From positions 1 to 25,456 of the forward strand of contig JANMRU010000350.1 of assembly GCA_031388585.1 (NCBI GenBank): a stretch of 25,456 bases of DNA. Direction: 5' to 3'. Position numbers and translations under genes: made by a program. Source of the DNA: PCC-6802 sp031388585. GTDB taxonomy: Bacteria > Cyanobacteriota > Cyanobacteriia > Pseudanabaenales > Pseudanabaenaceae. This document shows, in pieces, positions 1 to 7,802 of the stretch (position 1 is the stretch's first letter; each line of letters starts with the position of its first letter). The notes under the pieces were generated by a model. That model searched no databases and was not told the origin of the DNA. It worked only from the letters and a program-made list of their open reading frames with translations.

Positions 1-120
1 ACCAGCAGAAGCATGGCCGCCAACAAAATGGTTTCATGGCTGGTCAACGGGTAGGGATGTATTTCTTGATGATAGAGAGCCTCCCATGTCACTGCGTTGG
101 ATACTCTGCCGCCGTACATG
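1..120 (-). CDS. possible partial CDS, unrecognised (runs off left edge)
   Basis: Reading leftward from an ATG at 120, a minus-strand frame stays open for 40 codons to the window edge. Its peptide begins MYGGRVSNAV. A GGAG lies only three bases before the ATG, and an in-frame TGA lies seven codons upstream, so a start near here is possible. I do not recognise the peptide. Against it, the frame begins only about 30 bases past the hairpin at 151-189, which leaves little room for a promoter. The plus strand could instead carry the 3' end of a gene stopping at 54, 120 or 190, and a convergent arrangement would suit that hairpin. Weakly supported either way. Confidence 0.2.
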
Positions 121-150
121 AACTCCAGAAGAAATCTTCAAATGTCATAG

Positions 151-189
151 AACAAAAAGGAGGTGGGCATTGCCCACCTCCTTTTTGTT
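151..189. terminator. perfect bidirectional hairpin terminator
   Basis: Two perfect 19-base inverted arms (151-169 and 171-189) surround the single base 170. The arms begin AACAAAAAGG, so the GC-rich core is flanked by an A-run on one side and a T-run on the other. That is the form of a rho-independent terminator working in both directions. It lies 46 bases beyond the stop of the minus-strand RTX gene, whose transcript it should end. It could also end a plus-strand gene entering from the left. Confidence 0.85.
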
Positions 190-234
190 AGACTACTTTA
201 TTTGGTAATAATAAAGCTAGTAGAAAGTACCAAA

Positions 235-1803
235 CTAGGCAACGATTACCAGGTCACCAATCAGCAAGGGGTTACCGAATTGTGGTGCGATCTGAGCGAC
301 TTGCGTAAATGTGGTGCCAGTACCACCTCCATCACGGTCGAAGTAGAGACCACCACCAGCATTGTCGTAGTAGAACGCTGATGTTCCAATCGGAGCTGCT
401 ATAGCATTTTGACCTTCAACACCGCCTGGTGTAGGAGCGGCGAAGAAGAAGTTAGCCGGAGCTGCTGCCCCTGCCGTTTGACCTGCCACTAGAGAACCAC
501 CAAACCCAGAGGCGCTGATCAGGATTCTGTCATTATCTCCTGCTGGGCTAACAGCAGACTTGAAATCTGCGATCGTATCAACTACTCCAGGCTGGAAAAT
601 ATCTAGCACGAAATTGTCAGTACCACTACCACCAGTCAGCGTATCAAAGCCAGTACCACCAATCAGCGTGTCACCAAGGCCAGGAGCAAGATTTGGCCCA
701 GTAGGAGCAGCAGCCGTCGTGCTATCTTCACCATTGAGGATGTCATTACCAGCAGCACCAAAAATGTAGTCATCACCAGCACCACCAGAGGCGGTGTCAT
801 CATTGACAGTGGTTTGCAACAAAATACTATTAGCAGATGTTGCCACCGCAGGATCATCGCTGAATGCATCTGCAACAGGGCTACCTACCAGGTTGATACC
901 CTTGATGCCACTACCATCTGTACCGTTACCAACAGTGAATACAGATCCACCAGCACCGTCATTCACGGTGTCGTTGGTAGTGATGAAGCTACCATTAACA
1001 GCGAACAATTGTGCGCCAGGTGCCAAGAGTTCGTCTCTGGTCACGCCTACTACGGTGATGGTTTGGTTGTTGGTTGGTTGGCCATCGCTTGATGTTCCAG
1101 CGATCGCAATTACTGCTGCTCCTGCTGAGTTGGTGGTGACGCTAACCGTAGCATTGCGATCCAATTGGCTGATCGAGATTGTGTCGCCTGTCGCAAAGTC
1201 ATTGATTACATCAGAACCACCAAAGCCACCTCTGGCTCTGATTACTTGCTCAGCACCTGTCAATACGCTGACATCGCCATCGATCGCAGTGAAGAACTGG
1301 AACTGGTCGTTACCAACGCCACCAAACATGTCATTGTTGCCGGTACCACCGATCAAGGTGTCATTACCATCGGAACCCAACATGCGATCGTTGCCTCGTC
1401 CAGCAATCAACACATCGCTACCAAAGTCACCATTCATCGTGTTGCCATTGCTAAGGCTACCGTATATGGTGTCATCACCTTGTCCACCGAATAGCGTGTT
1501 ACCACCATTGGTAGATGCAATCAATAAATCTTGGCCCTTGTTGCCACCTAGGTTGTCTGAGCTAAAGCCAAACTGAGCGCCCAAGAGAGTATCATCACCT
1601 TGACCGCCGTACAGGCTGTCATTCCCGCCTGCGGTCTGTGTTGCGCTATCTGCACGCAACAAGTCATTATCAGCATTCCCATTCAACGTATCTTGACCAG
1701 GCCCACCGATCAGAGTGTCATCGCCTCTACCACCTCTAGCATTGTCACCAGCGTCGGTTGCTAAATAGCTGTCGTTTGCATTGGTTCCTGTGAAAATTGC
1801 CAT
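235..1803 (-). CDS. RTX-type calcium-binding repeat protein
   Basis: The 522-residue acidic, Gly/Asp-rich protein carries two blocks of hemolysin-type nonapeptides (GGxGxDxLx). One spans about residues 20-170, with units such as GGRGDDTLIG and GGQGDDTIYG. The other spans about 335-400. The middle (about 170-330) lacks repeats and is Thr/Val-rich. In this family the repeats bind calcium and fold into a parallel beta-roll outside the cell. There is no N-terminal signal peptide, as expected for type I secretion through an uncleaved C-terminal signal, but no transporter gene is present here. The C-terminal block (YYDNAGGGLYFD, then a hydrophobic end) resembles the tail of many cyanobacterial RTX proteins. 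The ATG is preceded by GGAAG about seven bases upstream. The biological role cannot be told from sequence. Confidence 0.9.
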   Translation of the reverse strand: MAIFTGTNANDSYLATDAGDNARGGRGDDTLIGGPGQDTLNGNADNDLLRADSATQTAGGNDSLYGGQGDDTLLGAQFGFSSDNLGGNKGQDLLIASTNGGNTLFGGQGDDTIYGSLSNGNTMNGDFGSDVLIAGRGNDRMLGSDGNDTLIGGTGNNDMFGGVGNDQFQFFTAIDGDVSVLTGAEQVIRARGGFGGSDVINDFATGDTISISQLDRNATVSVTTNSAGAAVIAIAGTSSDGQPTNNQTITVVGVTRDELLAPGAQLFAVNGSFITTNDTVNDGAGGSVFTVGNGTDGSGIKGINLVGSPVADAFSDDPAVATSANSILLQTTVNDDTASGGAGDDYIFGAAGNDILNGEDSTTAAAPTGPNLAPGLGDTLIGGTGFDTLTGGSGTDNFVLDIFQPGVVDTIADFKSAVSPAGDNDRILISASGFGGSLVAGQTAGAAAPANFFFAAPTPGGVEGQNAIAAPIGTSAFYYDNAGGGLYFDRDGGGTGTTFTQVAQIAPQFGNPLLIGDLVIVA

Positions 1804-1833
1804 TTTTTTGCTTCCAAAATATTTGAGTCTACA

Positions 1834-1853
1834 AGTTATAGTCTTCTATAACT
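1834..1853 (-). promoter_or_regulatory. inverted repeat in the RTX gene leader or promoter
   Basis: Perfect 8-bp arms, AGTTATAG and CTATAACT, flank TCTT, 31 bases before the RTX start codon. On the minus strand the arms contain TATAGA and TATAAC, so this may hold the -10 element, an operator, or a leader hairpin. No convincing -35 element was found at the right spacing. Confidence 0.4.
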
Positions 1854-2006
1854 GGGTTACCTACTATGACGGTAAAGTTTGCGAAGCTGTTTCCGTCGTG
1901 AGGTCAGTATTTGCTTGAGCTGAGGAACTTGCCACCTTTCATATTTAAGCTATCACACAGGGTAGGAATAATAGGTGCACTTTCAAGTACTTTAAGAGGA
2001 GGTTAA

Positions 2007-2063
2007 ATGCAAAGAAAAAAGCGGGAAATTCCTATCTTTTGCATAGCCAACGCCAACACCTAG
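2007..2063 (+). CDS. possible micro-ORF, 18 residues
   Basis: AGGAGG at 1997-2002 lies four bases before an ATG that opens an 18-codon frame ending in TAG. The peptide begins MQRKKREIPI and has a basic N-terminus. The full-consensus Shine-Dalgarno is notable because few genes in this window have one. No plus-strand gene follows within several kilobases, so this does not look like a leader peptide for a neighbour. It could be a small protein or chance. Confidence 0.25.
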   Translation: MQRKKREIPIFCIANANT

Positions 2064-2299
2064 ATTGTTAGGACAAACTTTAGTTGGGGGAGTGGGCCAT
2101 TGTCACCACAGCGGGGTACTACCTTCTCAACCCCGACCTAACCTACAGCAGTTTTTGATCGAGGCCACCACAAAAAGCTGGTCGCAGGGGCGCAGTCCTC
2201 GCATGGGTTTTAATGATTTATCTGTGGTGGGGTTGGTTGCAATTTACTGTAATTGGCGATCGATATATATTTGAGGCGACGAGGCCATAAAAACAAAAA

Positions 2300-2322
2300 A
2301 GCAGAAGGTTATTCCTTCTGCT
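2300..2322 (-). terminator. rho-independent terminator of dnaK
   Basis: Nine-base perfect arms, AGCAGAAGG and CCTTCTGCT, surround a TTATT loop. On the minus strand the hairpin is followed by a run of Ts (complement of the A-run at 2290-2300). It sits about 70 bases past the dnaK stop. Confidence 0.85.
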
Positions 2323-2393
2323 TCTGATAATTTTACTTTAGGGATTTTTAGAGATTATTCCCCAATAGCGTAGGTTGAGTTTTAGCTGGGTAC

Positions 2394-4307
2394 TTACTTA
2401 GACTCAGTGAAGTCGGCATCGATGACATCGTCGCTGCTACTGGCTGAATCTCTGGAATTATCATCCATATCATCGCCACTAGTGGAAGAGCCACCATCAT
2501 CGCCAGAGCCTTGCTGATAAACAGAGGTGCTCAAAGCATATAGGGCTTGCTTAAGCTCTTCGCTAAGAGTTTTGATTTGCTCGTGATCTTCTTTACTGAT
2601 TACTTCACGCAAATCTTTAATCAAACCTTCAATCTTGGTTTTTTCTGCGTCAGGAACCTTGTCGCCCAAGTCCTTGATCTGCTTCTCGGCTTGATAGGCC
2701 AAAGAATCTGCTTGGTTCTTGGTTTCAATGCGATCGCGCTTCTCTTTATCTGTAGTAGAATTTACCTCAGCTTCTCGCACCATGCGCTCTACTTCCGAAT
2801 CAGGTAGGGTGGAAGCACCACTAATCGTAATAGATTGCTCCTTGCCTGTGCCCTTATCTTTGGCTTTTACCGCCAGAATGCCATTGGCATCAATGTCAAA
2901 GGTAACTTCAATCTGGGGAACACCACGGGGAGCGGCAGGAATACCGTCCAGTCGGAATGTACCCAGACTTTTGTTATCAGTGGACATTTCACGCTCACCT
3001 TGGAGAACGTGAATTTCCACATTGCTTTGACCATCAACCGCCGTAGAGAATACTTCAGATTTTTTCGTTGGGATTGTGGTGTTGCGGGGAATAATCTTGG
3101 TCATGACACCGCCTAAGGTTTCAACGCCAAGAGATAGCGGCGTGACATCTAGAAGCAGAATATCCTTAACTTCACCAGCCAGAACGCCGGCTTGAATTGC
3201 CGCACCTACTGCTACAACCTCGTCGGGGTTAACACCCTGGTTAGGATCTTTATCTAGAATCCTTTTTACAACTTCTTGGACGGCAGGAATGCGTGTAGAA
3301 CCACCTACTAGTACCACCTCATCAATCTTGCTCTTATCAAGCTTGGAGTCTTTGAGGGCTTGCTCTACGGGAATGCGACAGCGATCGATCAGATCGGAGC
3401 ATAGCTCTTCAAACTTGGCGCGTGTCAGCGTCTTATCTAAATGCTTAGGTCCTTCTTGCGTTGCGGTAATGAAGGGTAGATTGATTTCTGTTTGGGTAAC
3501 GCTAGACAACTCGATCTTAGCTTTTTCCGCAGCCTCGGTCAGGCGTTGTAGGGCTTGTTTGTCTTTGCGCAAATCGATCCCTTCTTCCGATTGGAACTGA
3601 TTTGCCAGCCAATCAACAATTTTCCTGTCAAAGTCATCACCACCTAGGTGGGTATCGCCGCTGGTGGACATCACCTCAAATACGCCATCACCTACTTCTA
3701 GTATGGAAACATCGAACGTGCCGCCGCCAAGATCGAATACCAGAATTGTTTCGTTACTCTTGCTCTCTAGTCCATAGGCTAGAGCCGCAGCTGTGGGTTC
3801 GTTGATGATCCGCAGTACCTCAATCCCCGCAATTTTGCCAGCATCTTTAGTCGCTTGGCGCTGGGAGTCATTGAAATATGCAGGCACTGTTACCACTGCT
3901 TGGGTAACTGTTTCTCCCAGATATTTGCTGGCATCATCGACTAATTTACGTAGTACCTGCGCCGAGATTTCTTCAGGAGCAAACTGTTTGCTAGCAGCAG
4001 GGGAATCGACCTTCACATTACCATTAGCGTTTAATACTTTGTAGGCAACCTGCTTGGACTCATTATTGACCTCTTCGTAGCGTCTGCCAATAAAGCGCTT
4101 GACTGAGTAAAAAGTGTTTTCCGTGTTCATGACAGCTTGCCGCTTAGCAATTTGTCCAACCAGGCGATCGCCATTTTTAGCGTATGCCACAACTGACGGA
4201 GTGGTTCGGAAGCCTTCGGCATTTGCAATTACCGTTGGCTTACCGCCTTCCATGACAGCAACAACCGAGTTTGTAGTACCTAAGTCAATTCCGACTACTT
4301 TTGCCAT
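2394..4307 (-). CDS. dnaK: molecular chaperone DnaK (Hsp70), DnaK2 type
   Basis: ATP-dependent Hsp70 chaperone that binds exposed hydrophobic peptides with DnaJ and GrpE partners. The 637-residue length is normal. The N-terminal ATPase shows GIDLGTTNS near residue 6, the phosphate-2 loop FDLGGGTFDVS near 195, and VLVGGSTRIPAV near 335. The substrate-binding beta domain begins near LLLDVTPLSLGVETLGG (about 385). The helical lid is followed by a Ser/Asp-rich tail ending DVIDADFTESK, which matches the major cyanobacterial DnaK2 rather than DnaK1 or DnaK3. It lies 149 bases downstream of carA on the same strand and has its own terminator. No CIRCE operator is visible upstream. A GGAAG lies four bases before the ATG. 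Confidence 0.98.
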   Translation of the reverse strand: MAKVVGIDLGTTNSVVAVMEGGKPTVIANAEGFRTTPSVVAYAKNGDRLVGQIAKRQAVMNTENTFYSVKRFIGRRYEEVNNESKQVAYKVLNANGNVKVDSPAASKQFAPEEISAQVLRKLVDDASKYLGETVTQAVVTVPAYFNDSQRQATKDAGKIAGIEVLRIINEPTAAALAYGLESKSNETILVFDLGGGTFDVSILEVGDGVFEVMSTSGDTHLGGDDFDRKIVDWLANQFQSEEGIDLRKDKQALQRLTEAAEKAKIELSSVTQTEINLPFITATQEGPKHLDKTLTRAKFEELCSDLIDRCRIPVEQALKDSKLDKSKIDEVVLVGGSTRIPAVQEVVKRILDKDPNQGVNPDEVVAVGAAIQAGVLAGEVKDILLLDVTPLSLGVETLGGVMTKIIPRNTTIPTKKSEVFSTAVDGQSNVEIHVLQGEREMSTDNKSLGTFRLDGIPAAPRGVPQIEVTFDIDANGILAVKAKDKGTGKEQSITISGASTLPDSEVERMVREAEVNSTTDKEKRDRIETKNQADSLAYQAEKQIKDLGDKVPDAEKTKIEGLIKDLREVISKEDHEQIKTLSEELKQALYALSTSVYQQGSGDDGGSSTSGDDMDDNSRDSASSSDDVIDADFTESK

Positions 4308-4378
4308 AAGGCTTCCAACTCCTGCAACAGAATTTAATTATTTGAATCTAAGATTAACTATTTTTCGCTAAATTCAAA

Positions 4379-4391
4379 GCAGGTTTCCTGC
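4379..4391 (-). repeat. short perfect hairpin between carA and dnaK
   Basis: GCAGG and CCTGC arms flank TTT. It lies after the carA stop and before dnaK on their shared strand. It could weakly end or slow carA transcription, but it lacks a good T-run (the minus strand continues TTTGAATTT), so the call is tentative. Confidence 0.3.
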
Positions 4392-4456
4392 CCACGACTA
4401 GGTAGGGTTTACCGTACTTGTTGGAGTTTGCCTAGAAAATTGGCACCAACTCTTCT

Positions 4457-5629
4457 CTACGCAATTAACGCATTTACAGGTGCTTGTTTTGCGATCCGCA
4501 TGGACTCCACAAACCGCTGGAACAGGTAATCGGCATCGTGGGGGCCAGGACTTGCTTCTGGGTGGTACTGCACTGAGAAAATCGGCAAGGTTTTATGTTC
4601 TAACCCTGCCACAGTGCGATCGTTGAGGTTAATATGCGTTACCTGTGCTTCAGAATTGGTTAGCGACTCGCCATTAAGGGCAAAGCCATGATTCTGGCTG
4701 GTAATTTCTACGCGAGCGTCTGAGGTAGGAAGCTGGTTTTGGGCAGGTTGATTGAGGCCGCGATGGCCAAATTTGAGTTTAAATGTATCGCCACCCATCG
4801 ATAAACCCAGAATTTGATGCCCCAAGCAGATTCCAAATAGTGGTTTATTGGCAGTTAATAGTGCTTTGGCGGTTGCAATCCCCTCTGAGACAGCCGCAGG
4901 ATCGCCAGGGCCATTGGATAGAAAAATACCGTCAGGATTGAATGCCAAAATTTTCTCGGCGGAAGTATCGCCTGGGACGACGACGACGCGACAGCCATAG
5001 CTGACTAAACGGCGCAGAATGTTACGCTTAATGCCAAAGTCGATCGCCACGACAGTCAAAGGTTCAGCAGTCTCAGGTGGAACTTCCATAAACTCCCAGG
5101 CGGCTGGTGTTGGTTCTTGCCACTCATATATTGCAGGCGTAGTTACGACTTTAGCTAGGTTAAGCCCCTGCATTGAAGGTGCCGCTTTTACCTTGGCTAA
5201 AAGTTCTTGCGGATCGAGAATTTCATTGGAAATGGCACCATTCATTGCCCCAAGCGATCGAATCTTGCGCGTTAGTGCCCGCGTATCAATGCCAGCAATC
5301 CCCACGATATTGTGGGCTTTTAAATAGTCGGGTAGGGATTGGCGCGATCGCCAGTTACTTGGTGTAAACGTAATATTGCGGGCGATCGCACCTTTTACCT
5401 GGGGATGCGACGATTCGTCATCTTCGGGATTAATACCCGTATTACCTAACTCAGGACAAGTAAACGTGACGATTTGCTCGCGGTAGCTAGGGTCGGTCAA
5501 TACTTCCTGATAGCCCGTCATGCCAGTATTGAAGACGACTTCACCAATAGCTGTCCCCGTTGCTCCAAAGGCATAGCCTTTATACGTACTACCATCTGCC
5601 AGCACGAGAATCGCAGGTTGCTTTGCCAT
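4457..5629 (-). CDS. carA: carbamoyl-phosphate synthase small (glutaminase) subunit
   Basis: CarA hydrolyses glutamine and channels ammonia to CarB, which makes carbamoyl phosphate for arginine and pyrimidine synthesis in the cytoplasm. The N-terminal CarA domain opens with AILVLADGSTYKGYAFG. The C-terminal class I glutamine amidotransferase has its triad intact at Cys268 (FGICLGHQ), His356 and Glu358 (YHPEASPG). I chose the ATG at 5629 (390 residues). A longer frame begins with GTG at 5650 (397 residues), but a TATAAT at 5662-5667 would put the transcript start almost on that GTG, and homologues as I recall them begin close to the ATG. No strong Shine-Dalgarno precedes either start. carB is not in the window. 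The SLH gene ends 42 bases before the GTG on the same strand. Confidence 0.96.
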   Translation of the reverse strand: MAKQPAILVLADGSTYKGYAFGATGTAIGEVVFNTGMTGYQEVLTDPSYREQIVTFTCPELGNTGINPEDDESSHPQVKGAIARNITFTPSNWRSRQSLPDYLKAHNIVGIAGIDTRALTRKIRSLGAMNGAISNEILDPQELLAKVKAAPSMQGLNLAKVVTTPAIYEWQEPTPAAWEFMEVPPETAEPLTVVAIDFGIKRNILRRLVSYGCRVVVVPGDTSAEKILAFNPDGIFLSNGPGDPAAVSEGIATAKALLTANKPLFGICLGHQILGLSMGGDTFKLKFGHRGLNQPAQNQLPTSDARVEITSQNHGFALNGESLTNSEAQVTHINLNDRTVAGLEHKTLPIFSVQYHPEASPGPHDADYLFQRFVESMRIAKQAPVNALIA

Positions 5630-5661
5630 AGTTTCGTTGAATTGTGTCACCGATCTCGAGC

Positions 5662-5667
5662 ATTATA
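5662..5667 (-). promoter_or_regulatory. candidate -10 element for carA
   Basis: The minus strand reads TATAAT here, 33 bases before the carA ATG at 5629. No good -35 lies 17 bases upstream: the bases there read CACAGT, and a TTGAGA lies too far away. If active, it gives carA a promoter separate from the SLH gene and a leader of about 25 bases. Confidence 0.4.
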
Positions 5668-5692
5668 TGGCAATCACGAGAACTACTGTGTC

Positions 5693-6418
5693 TCAAGGCA
5701 CCAAATTCTTGCGTAACGGCGAATTTATGGGATAGCGTCCCCGTTCTTTTTCTAAAAATTTGCTGAGTGCATAGGCCATATCTCCCCGCGTCATTGGTTT
5801 CAATGAATTAATTCGGCTGTCTGCACTCAGATTTACAAAACCTTCATTTAAAGCGGTTGCCAGGGCGCGTTTTGACCATTTGGGTAGATCTTTCGCATCG
5901 GGGTATGCTGACAGAATTTCATTGATTGTGGCATCTGGAAATTGAAACACGCCATAGGCATTAGCAAAGATCGCAAATGCTTCAGCCCGATTTACTCTTT
6001 GGTTGGGAAAAAACCTTTCCTTCTCATAGCCCTCCATTGTTCCAGTTCTGACAGCAATTTCAATATCTTTCGCTGCCCAGTGAGAACTCGAAACATCATT
6101 AAATTTAATTGGAGTTGTCACCGAGGGTTTAAGCGTTTCCAGATTAAATGCTTTGACTAGAATTGCGGCAATCTCGGCACGACTCATTAGTGATTCCGCA
6201 TGAAACTTACCATCAGAGGTATTAGTCATTAGTTTTGCGGCGACTACCTGGGCGATCGCGCTATCTAAGGGTGTAGAGGTCGTCTCTACGGTAGGGCCTG
6301 GCCCCGCCAAATACTGTTCGATGGCATCGATATCTAGAGGATCTGCCGCTATCGCCGGCAAACCCATTCCCAATAGTAAAAAAGGTAAAAAGGCTAAGAA
6401 ATTGCTAAATCGACGCAT
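5693..6418 (-). CDS. exported S-layer homology (SLH) domain protein
   Basis: The 241-residue protein has a signal peptide: MRRF, then a hydrophobic stretch, with likely cleavage after AIA near residue 24. Three SLH-like modules follow. Visible markers are MSRAEIAAILVKAF, then FNDVSSSHWAAKDIEIA with VNRAEAFAIFANAY, then FPDA/YPDAKDLPKWSKRA with MTRGDMAYALSKFL. SLH modules bind cell-wall polymers, and in cyanobacteria they often anchor outer-membrane or periplasmic proteins to peptidoglycan. There is no porin barrel, so this is a short SLH-only protein. I chose the ATG at 6418 because GGGAG lies about eight bases upstream. A GTG at 6442 is in frame but lacks that support. It precedes carA on the same strand with a short gap. 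Confidence 0.88.
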   Translation of the reverse strand: MRRFSNFLAFLPFLLLGMGLPAIAADPLDIDAIEQYLAGPGPTVETTSTPLDSAIAQVVAAKLMTNTSDGKFHAESLMSRAEIAAILVKAFNLETLKPSVTTPIKFNDVSSSHWAAKDIEIAVRTGTMEGYEKERFFPNQRVNRAEAFAIFANAYGVFQFPDATINEILSAYPDAKDLPKWSKRALATALNEGFVNLSADSRINSLKPMTRGDMAYALSKFLEKERGRYPINSPLRKNLVP

Positions 6419-6485
6419 GGTTTTGCTCCCTAAGGGTTTCACTAGTGTAGCGATCGCACTTGATAGATAGAATAACTAGCTGATG

Positions 6486-6626
6486 TTACGCGGAATCCTT
6501 ATCTCCTTTAATCATGTATGTACCCATATATAAGGGGCTCAGGGGCGCAGCCCCCCGCCCTGGTTCTGTTCCCCTCTCCCTCAGAGAGAGGGGCTAGGGG
6601 TGAGGGTTTCAGGATCTTCTGCGTAA
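6486..6626. repeat. GC-rich palindromic element with imperfect terminal inverted repeats
   Basis: Two GC-rich hairpins lie side by side. GGGGCT (6534-6539) pairs with AGCCCC (6549-6554), and CCCCTCTC (6571-6578) pairs with GAGAGGGG (6586-6593). Short palindromes of this style, with a gaggggctaggggtgaggg-like string, are common dispersed repeats in cyanobacterial genomes as I recall them. Outside them, TTACGCGGAATCC (6486-6498) is matched in inverted form by the complement of 6612-6626, TTACGCAGAAGATCC. That could mark the ends of a small non-autonomous element of about 140 bases. No transposase gene is present and no target duplication is clear. Confidence 0.5.
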
Positions 6627-6721
6627 GGTGAGTAACTAATTCAGTAATAAATAAATTAGCAAATGCAAATGACGCTAATCGCAATAAAAAGTTCTGGCTT
6701 TTGGTCTAGTCACAATATATC

Positions 6722-6765
6722 AATCAATAATCTTGAAAAGATCAAGATTCTGGCAGTCATTGATT
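6722..6765 (+). promoter_or_regulatory. double inverted repeat upstream of the small membrane protein gene
   Basis: Perfect 8-bp arms AATCTTGA (6729-6736) and TCAAGATT (6742-6749) sit inside a second pair, AATCAAT (6722-6728) and ATTGATT (6759-6765). The structure lies 40-84 bases before the ATG at 6806. It could be an operator for a dimeric regulator or a leader hairpin. There is no further evidence. Confidence 0.35.
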
Positions 6766-6805
6766 AAAATGAGGTCTATTCAGTAGAAACGGAATTTTAA
6801 CTGTT

Positions 6806-7102
6806 ATGAGTCCATTGATAATTGGGGCATTTGTGGTTTCGGTCTTACTGCTGTTTGGCTTATTCAGCATGATCAAAACTACATTTAAGACTGCATTTCT
6901 AGTTGCACTGGTCGTATTTGGACTACAGGTATTTACGGGTATTGGACCAGAACAACTCTTTCAACAAGTAATGAAGTTTTTTAGTGGTATCGGGGAGTGG
7001 CTAAGCCGATGGGGCGGAAATTACAAGCCTCCAGCCGATTTCAAAGGTACGCAATCATTGTTAGATTGGCTACTCTTTGCCGTTATTGGTTTCTATCCAT
7101 AA
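6806..7102 (+). CDS. small membrane protein, unknown function
   Basis: This 98-residue protein is not recognised. Residues 3-22 (LIIGAFVVSVLLLFGLFSMI) and about 29-47 form two hydrophobic segments separated by a basic KTTFKTAF turn, so a hairpin of two membrane helices is likely. A Trp/Gly-rich amphipathic stretch (GEWLSRWGG) follows, then a third weaker hydrophobic segment (LLDWLLFAVIGF) at the C-terminus. No catalytic motif is visible. The start ATG has no strong Shine-Dalgarno. It precedes the exported-protein gene at 7213 on the same strand with a 110-base gap, so cotranscription is possible up to the terminator at 7760. Confidence 0.7.
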   Translation: MSPLIIGAFVVSVLLLFGLFSMIKTTFKTAFLVALVVFGLQVFTGIGPEQLFQQVMKFFSGIGEWLSRWGGNYKPPADFKGTQSLLDWLLFAVIGFYP

Positions 7103-7212
7103 AGACATATTTAAAAAGACAGATTTAGTTCGCCAAAAAAGATCTCCAGGAACATGGCTAAATCCATTTGGTCTATGCATATATCCTCACAAGAGATTGA
7201 CAGGTAACTAAT

Positions 7213-7716
7213 ATGAAATCTTTGATTAAATATGCACTACCTTGTGCATTTGTTTTGACATTTACTGCTCTCCTTGCTTTACCAGCAAAAGCCAACGACA
7301 CGAGAATTCCTAGTAGCTATGTAGGTGCAGGAGTCTCTCTAGGAGGAATTAATAGTGATACTTCCTCTAGCTTAGGTGGCAATATTACAGGTCGCTATAA
7401 ATTTGAAGAATCTCCCGTTTCTTTCCGCACTTCAGTATTATTAGGAAATGGTGGCACCTCAATCGTTCCAACATTTTCCTACGACGTTCCTTTAGGTAAT
7501 CGCACTAATGTTTACCTTGGTGCAGGTGCATCGGTTGTGCCGAACAATAGTAATTCGCTCACGGGCGACCGCAATGCTTTTGCCTTCCAACCGGGTATAG
7601 AAGTGAGTCTAGACAAAAATGTATTGCTCTACAGTAACGCCGTCTTGGCAATTAATGGCTATACAGATGGTAGAACTGCCACTTCCGTCCAAGGTGGGAT
7701 TGGCTATCAATTCTAA
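7213..7716 (+). CDS. exported, probably outer-membrane beta-barrel protein
   Basis: The 167-residue protein starts with a clear signal peptide: Lys-rich start, hydrophobic core, and likely cleavage after AKA at residue 27. The mature part has alternating polar and hydrophobic stretches rich in Gly, Ser and Asn (YVGAGVSLGG, NVYLGAGASVV, VQGGIGYQF). It ends in an aromatic Phe, the usual last residue of outer-membrane barrels that BamA recognises. This suggests a small eight-strand-type barrel, possibly structural, but no enzyme motif is seen. AGGT lies about eight bases before the ATG. A strong hairpin terminator follows at 7760-7790. Confidence 0.72.
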   Translation: MKSLIKYALPCAFVLTFTALLALPAKANDTRIPSSYVGAGVSLGGINSDTSSSLGGNITGRYKFEESPVSFRTSVLLGNGGTSIVPTFSYDVPLGNRTNVYLGAGASVVPNNSNSLTGDRNAFAFQPGIEVSLDKNVLLYSNAVLAINGYTDGRTATSVQGGIGYQF

Positions 7717-7759
7717 ATTCTAAATCCATATCCTAAAATCGACTAATTTTGATATCATT

Positions 7760-7790
7760 ATGGGCGGAATGCTACTAGCATTTCGCCCAT
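7760..7790. terminator. hairpin terminator between convergent genes
   Basis: Fourteen-base arms (7760-7773 and 7777-7790), paired apart from one G-T wobble, surround the loop ACT. On the plus strand TCATTTT follows. The hairpin lies between the stop of the barrel gene and the stop of the opposing nucleotidyltransferase gene, so it probably serves both. Confidence 0.7.
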
Positions 7791-7802
7791 TCATTTTAGC
7801 AG

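Larger units (their letters stand above)
1804..2393. other. intergenic region between the RTX gene and dnaK
   Basis: This 590-base gap separates the start of the RTX gene from the end of dnaK. It contains the RTX leader with an 8-bp inverted repeat (1834-1853), a micro-ORF with a perfect Shine-Dalgarno (2007-2063) and the dnaK terminator (2300-2322). A frame starting with TTG at 2065 stays open to 2274, but its peptide shows no recognisable domain and its composition is not convincing. I saw no tRNA or known RNA signature here. Confidence 0.6.
6419..6805. other. intergenic region with palindromic repeats
   Basis: A 387-base gap between divergent genes. It contains a GC-rich palindrome cluster (6534-6610) flanked by imperfect inverted repeats (6486-6498 and 6612-6626), and an AT-rich double inverted repeat (6722-6765) before the small membrane protein gene. 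No gene was found. Confidence 0.6.

Noticed and set aside
794..1576. A 260-codon plus-strand open frame
   Set aside because: It lies opposite the RTX gene; the Asp/Gly repeat codons keep the opposite strand open. Its product is low-complexity with no domain.
2065..2274. 69-codon frame beginning with TTG
   Set aside because: No ribosome-binding site, no recognisable domain, and composition unlike neighbouring genes.
4308..4456. CIRCE heat-shock operator before dnaK
   Set aside because: No TTAGCACTC/GAGTGCTAA-like inverted repeat is present here or before htpG.
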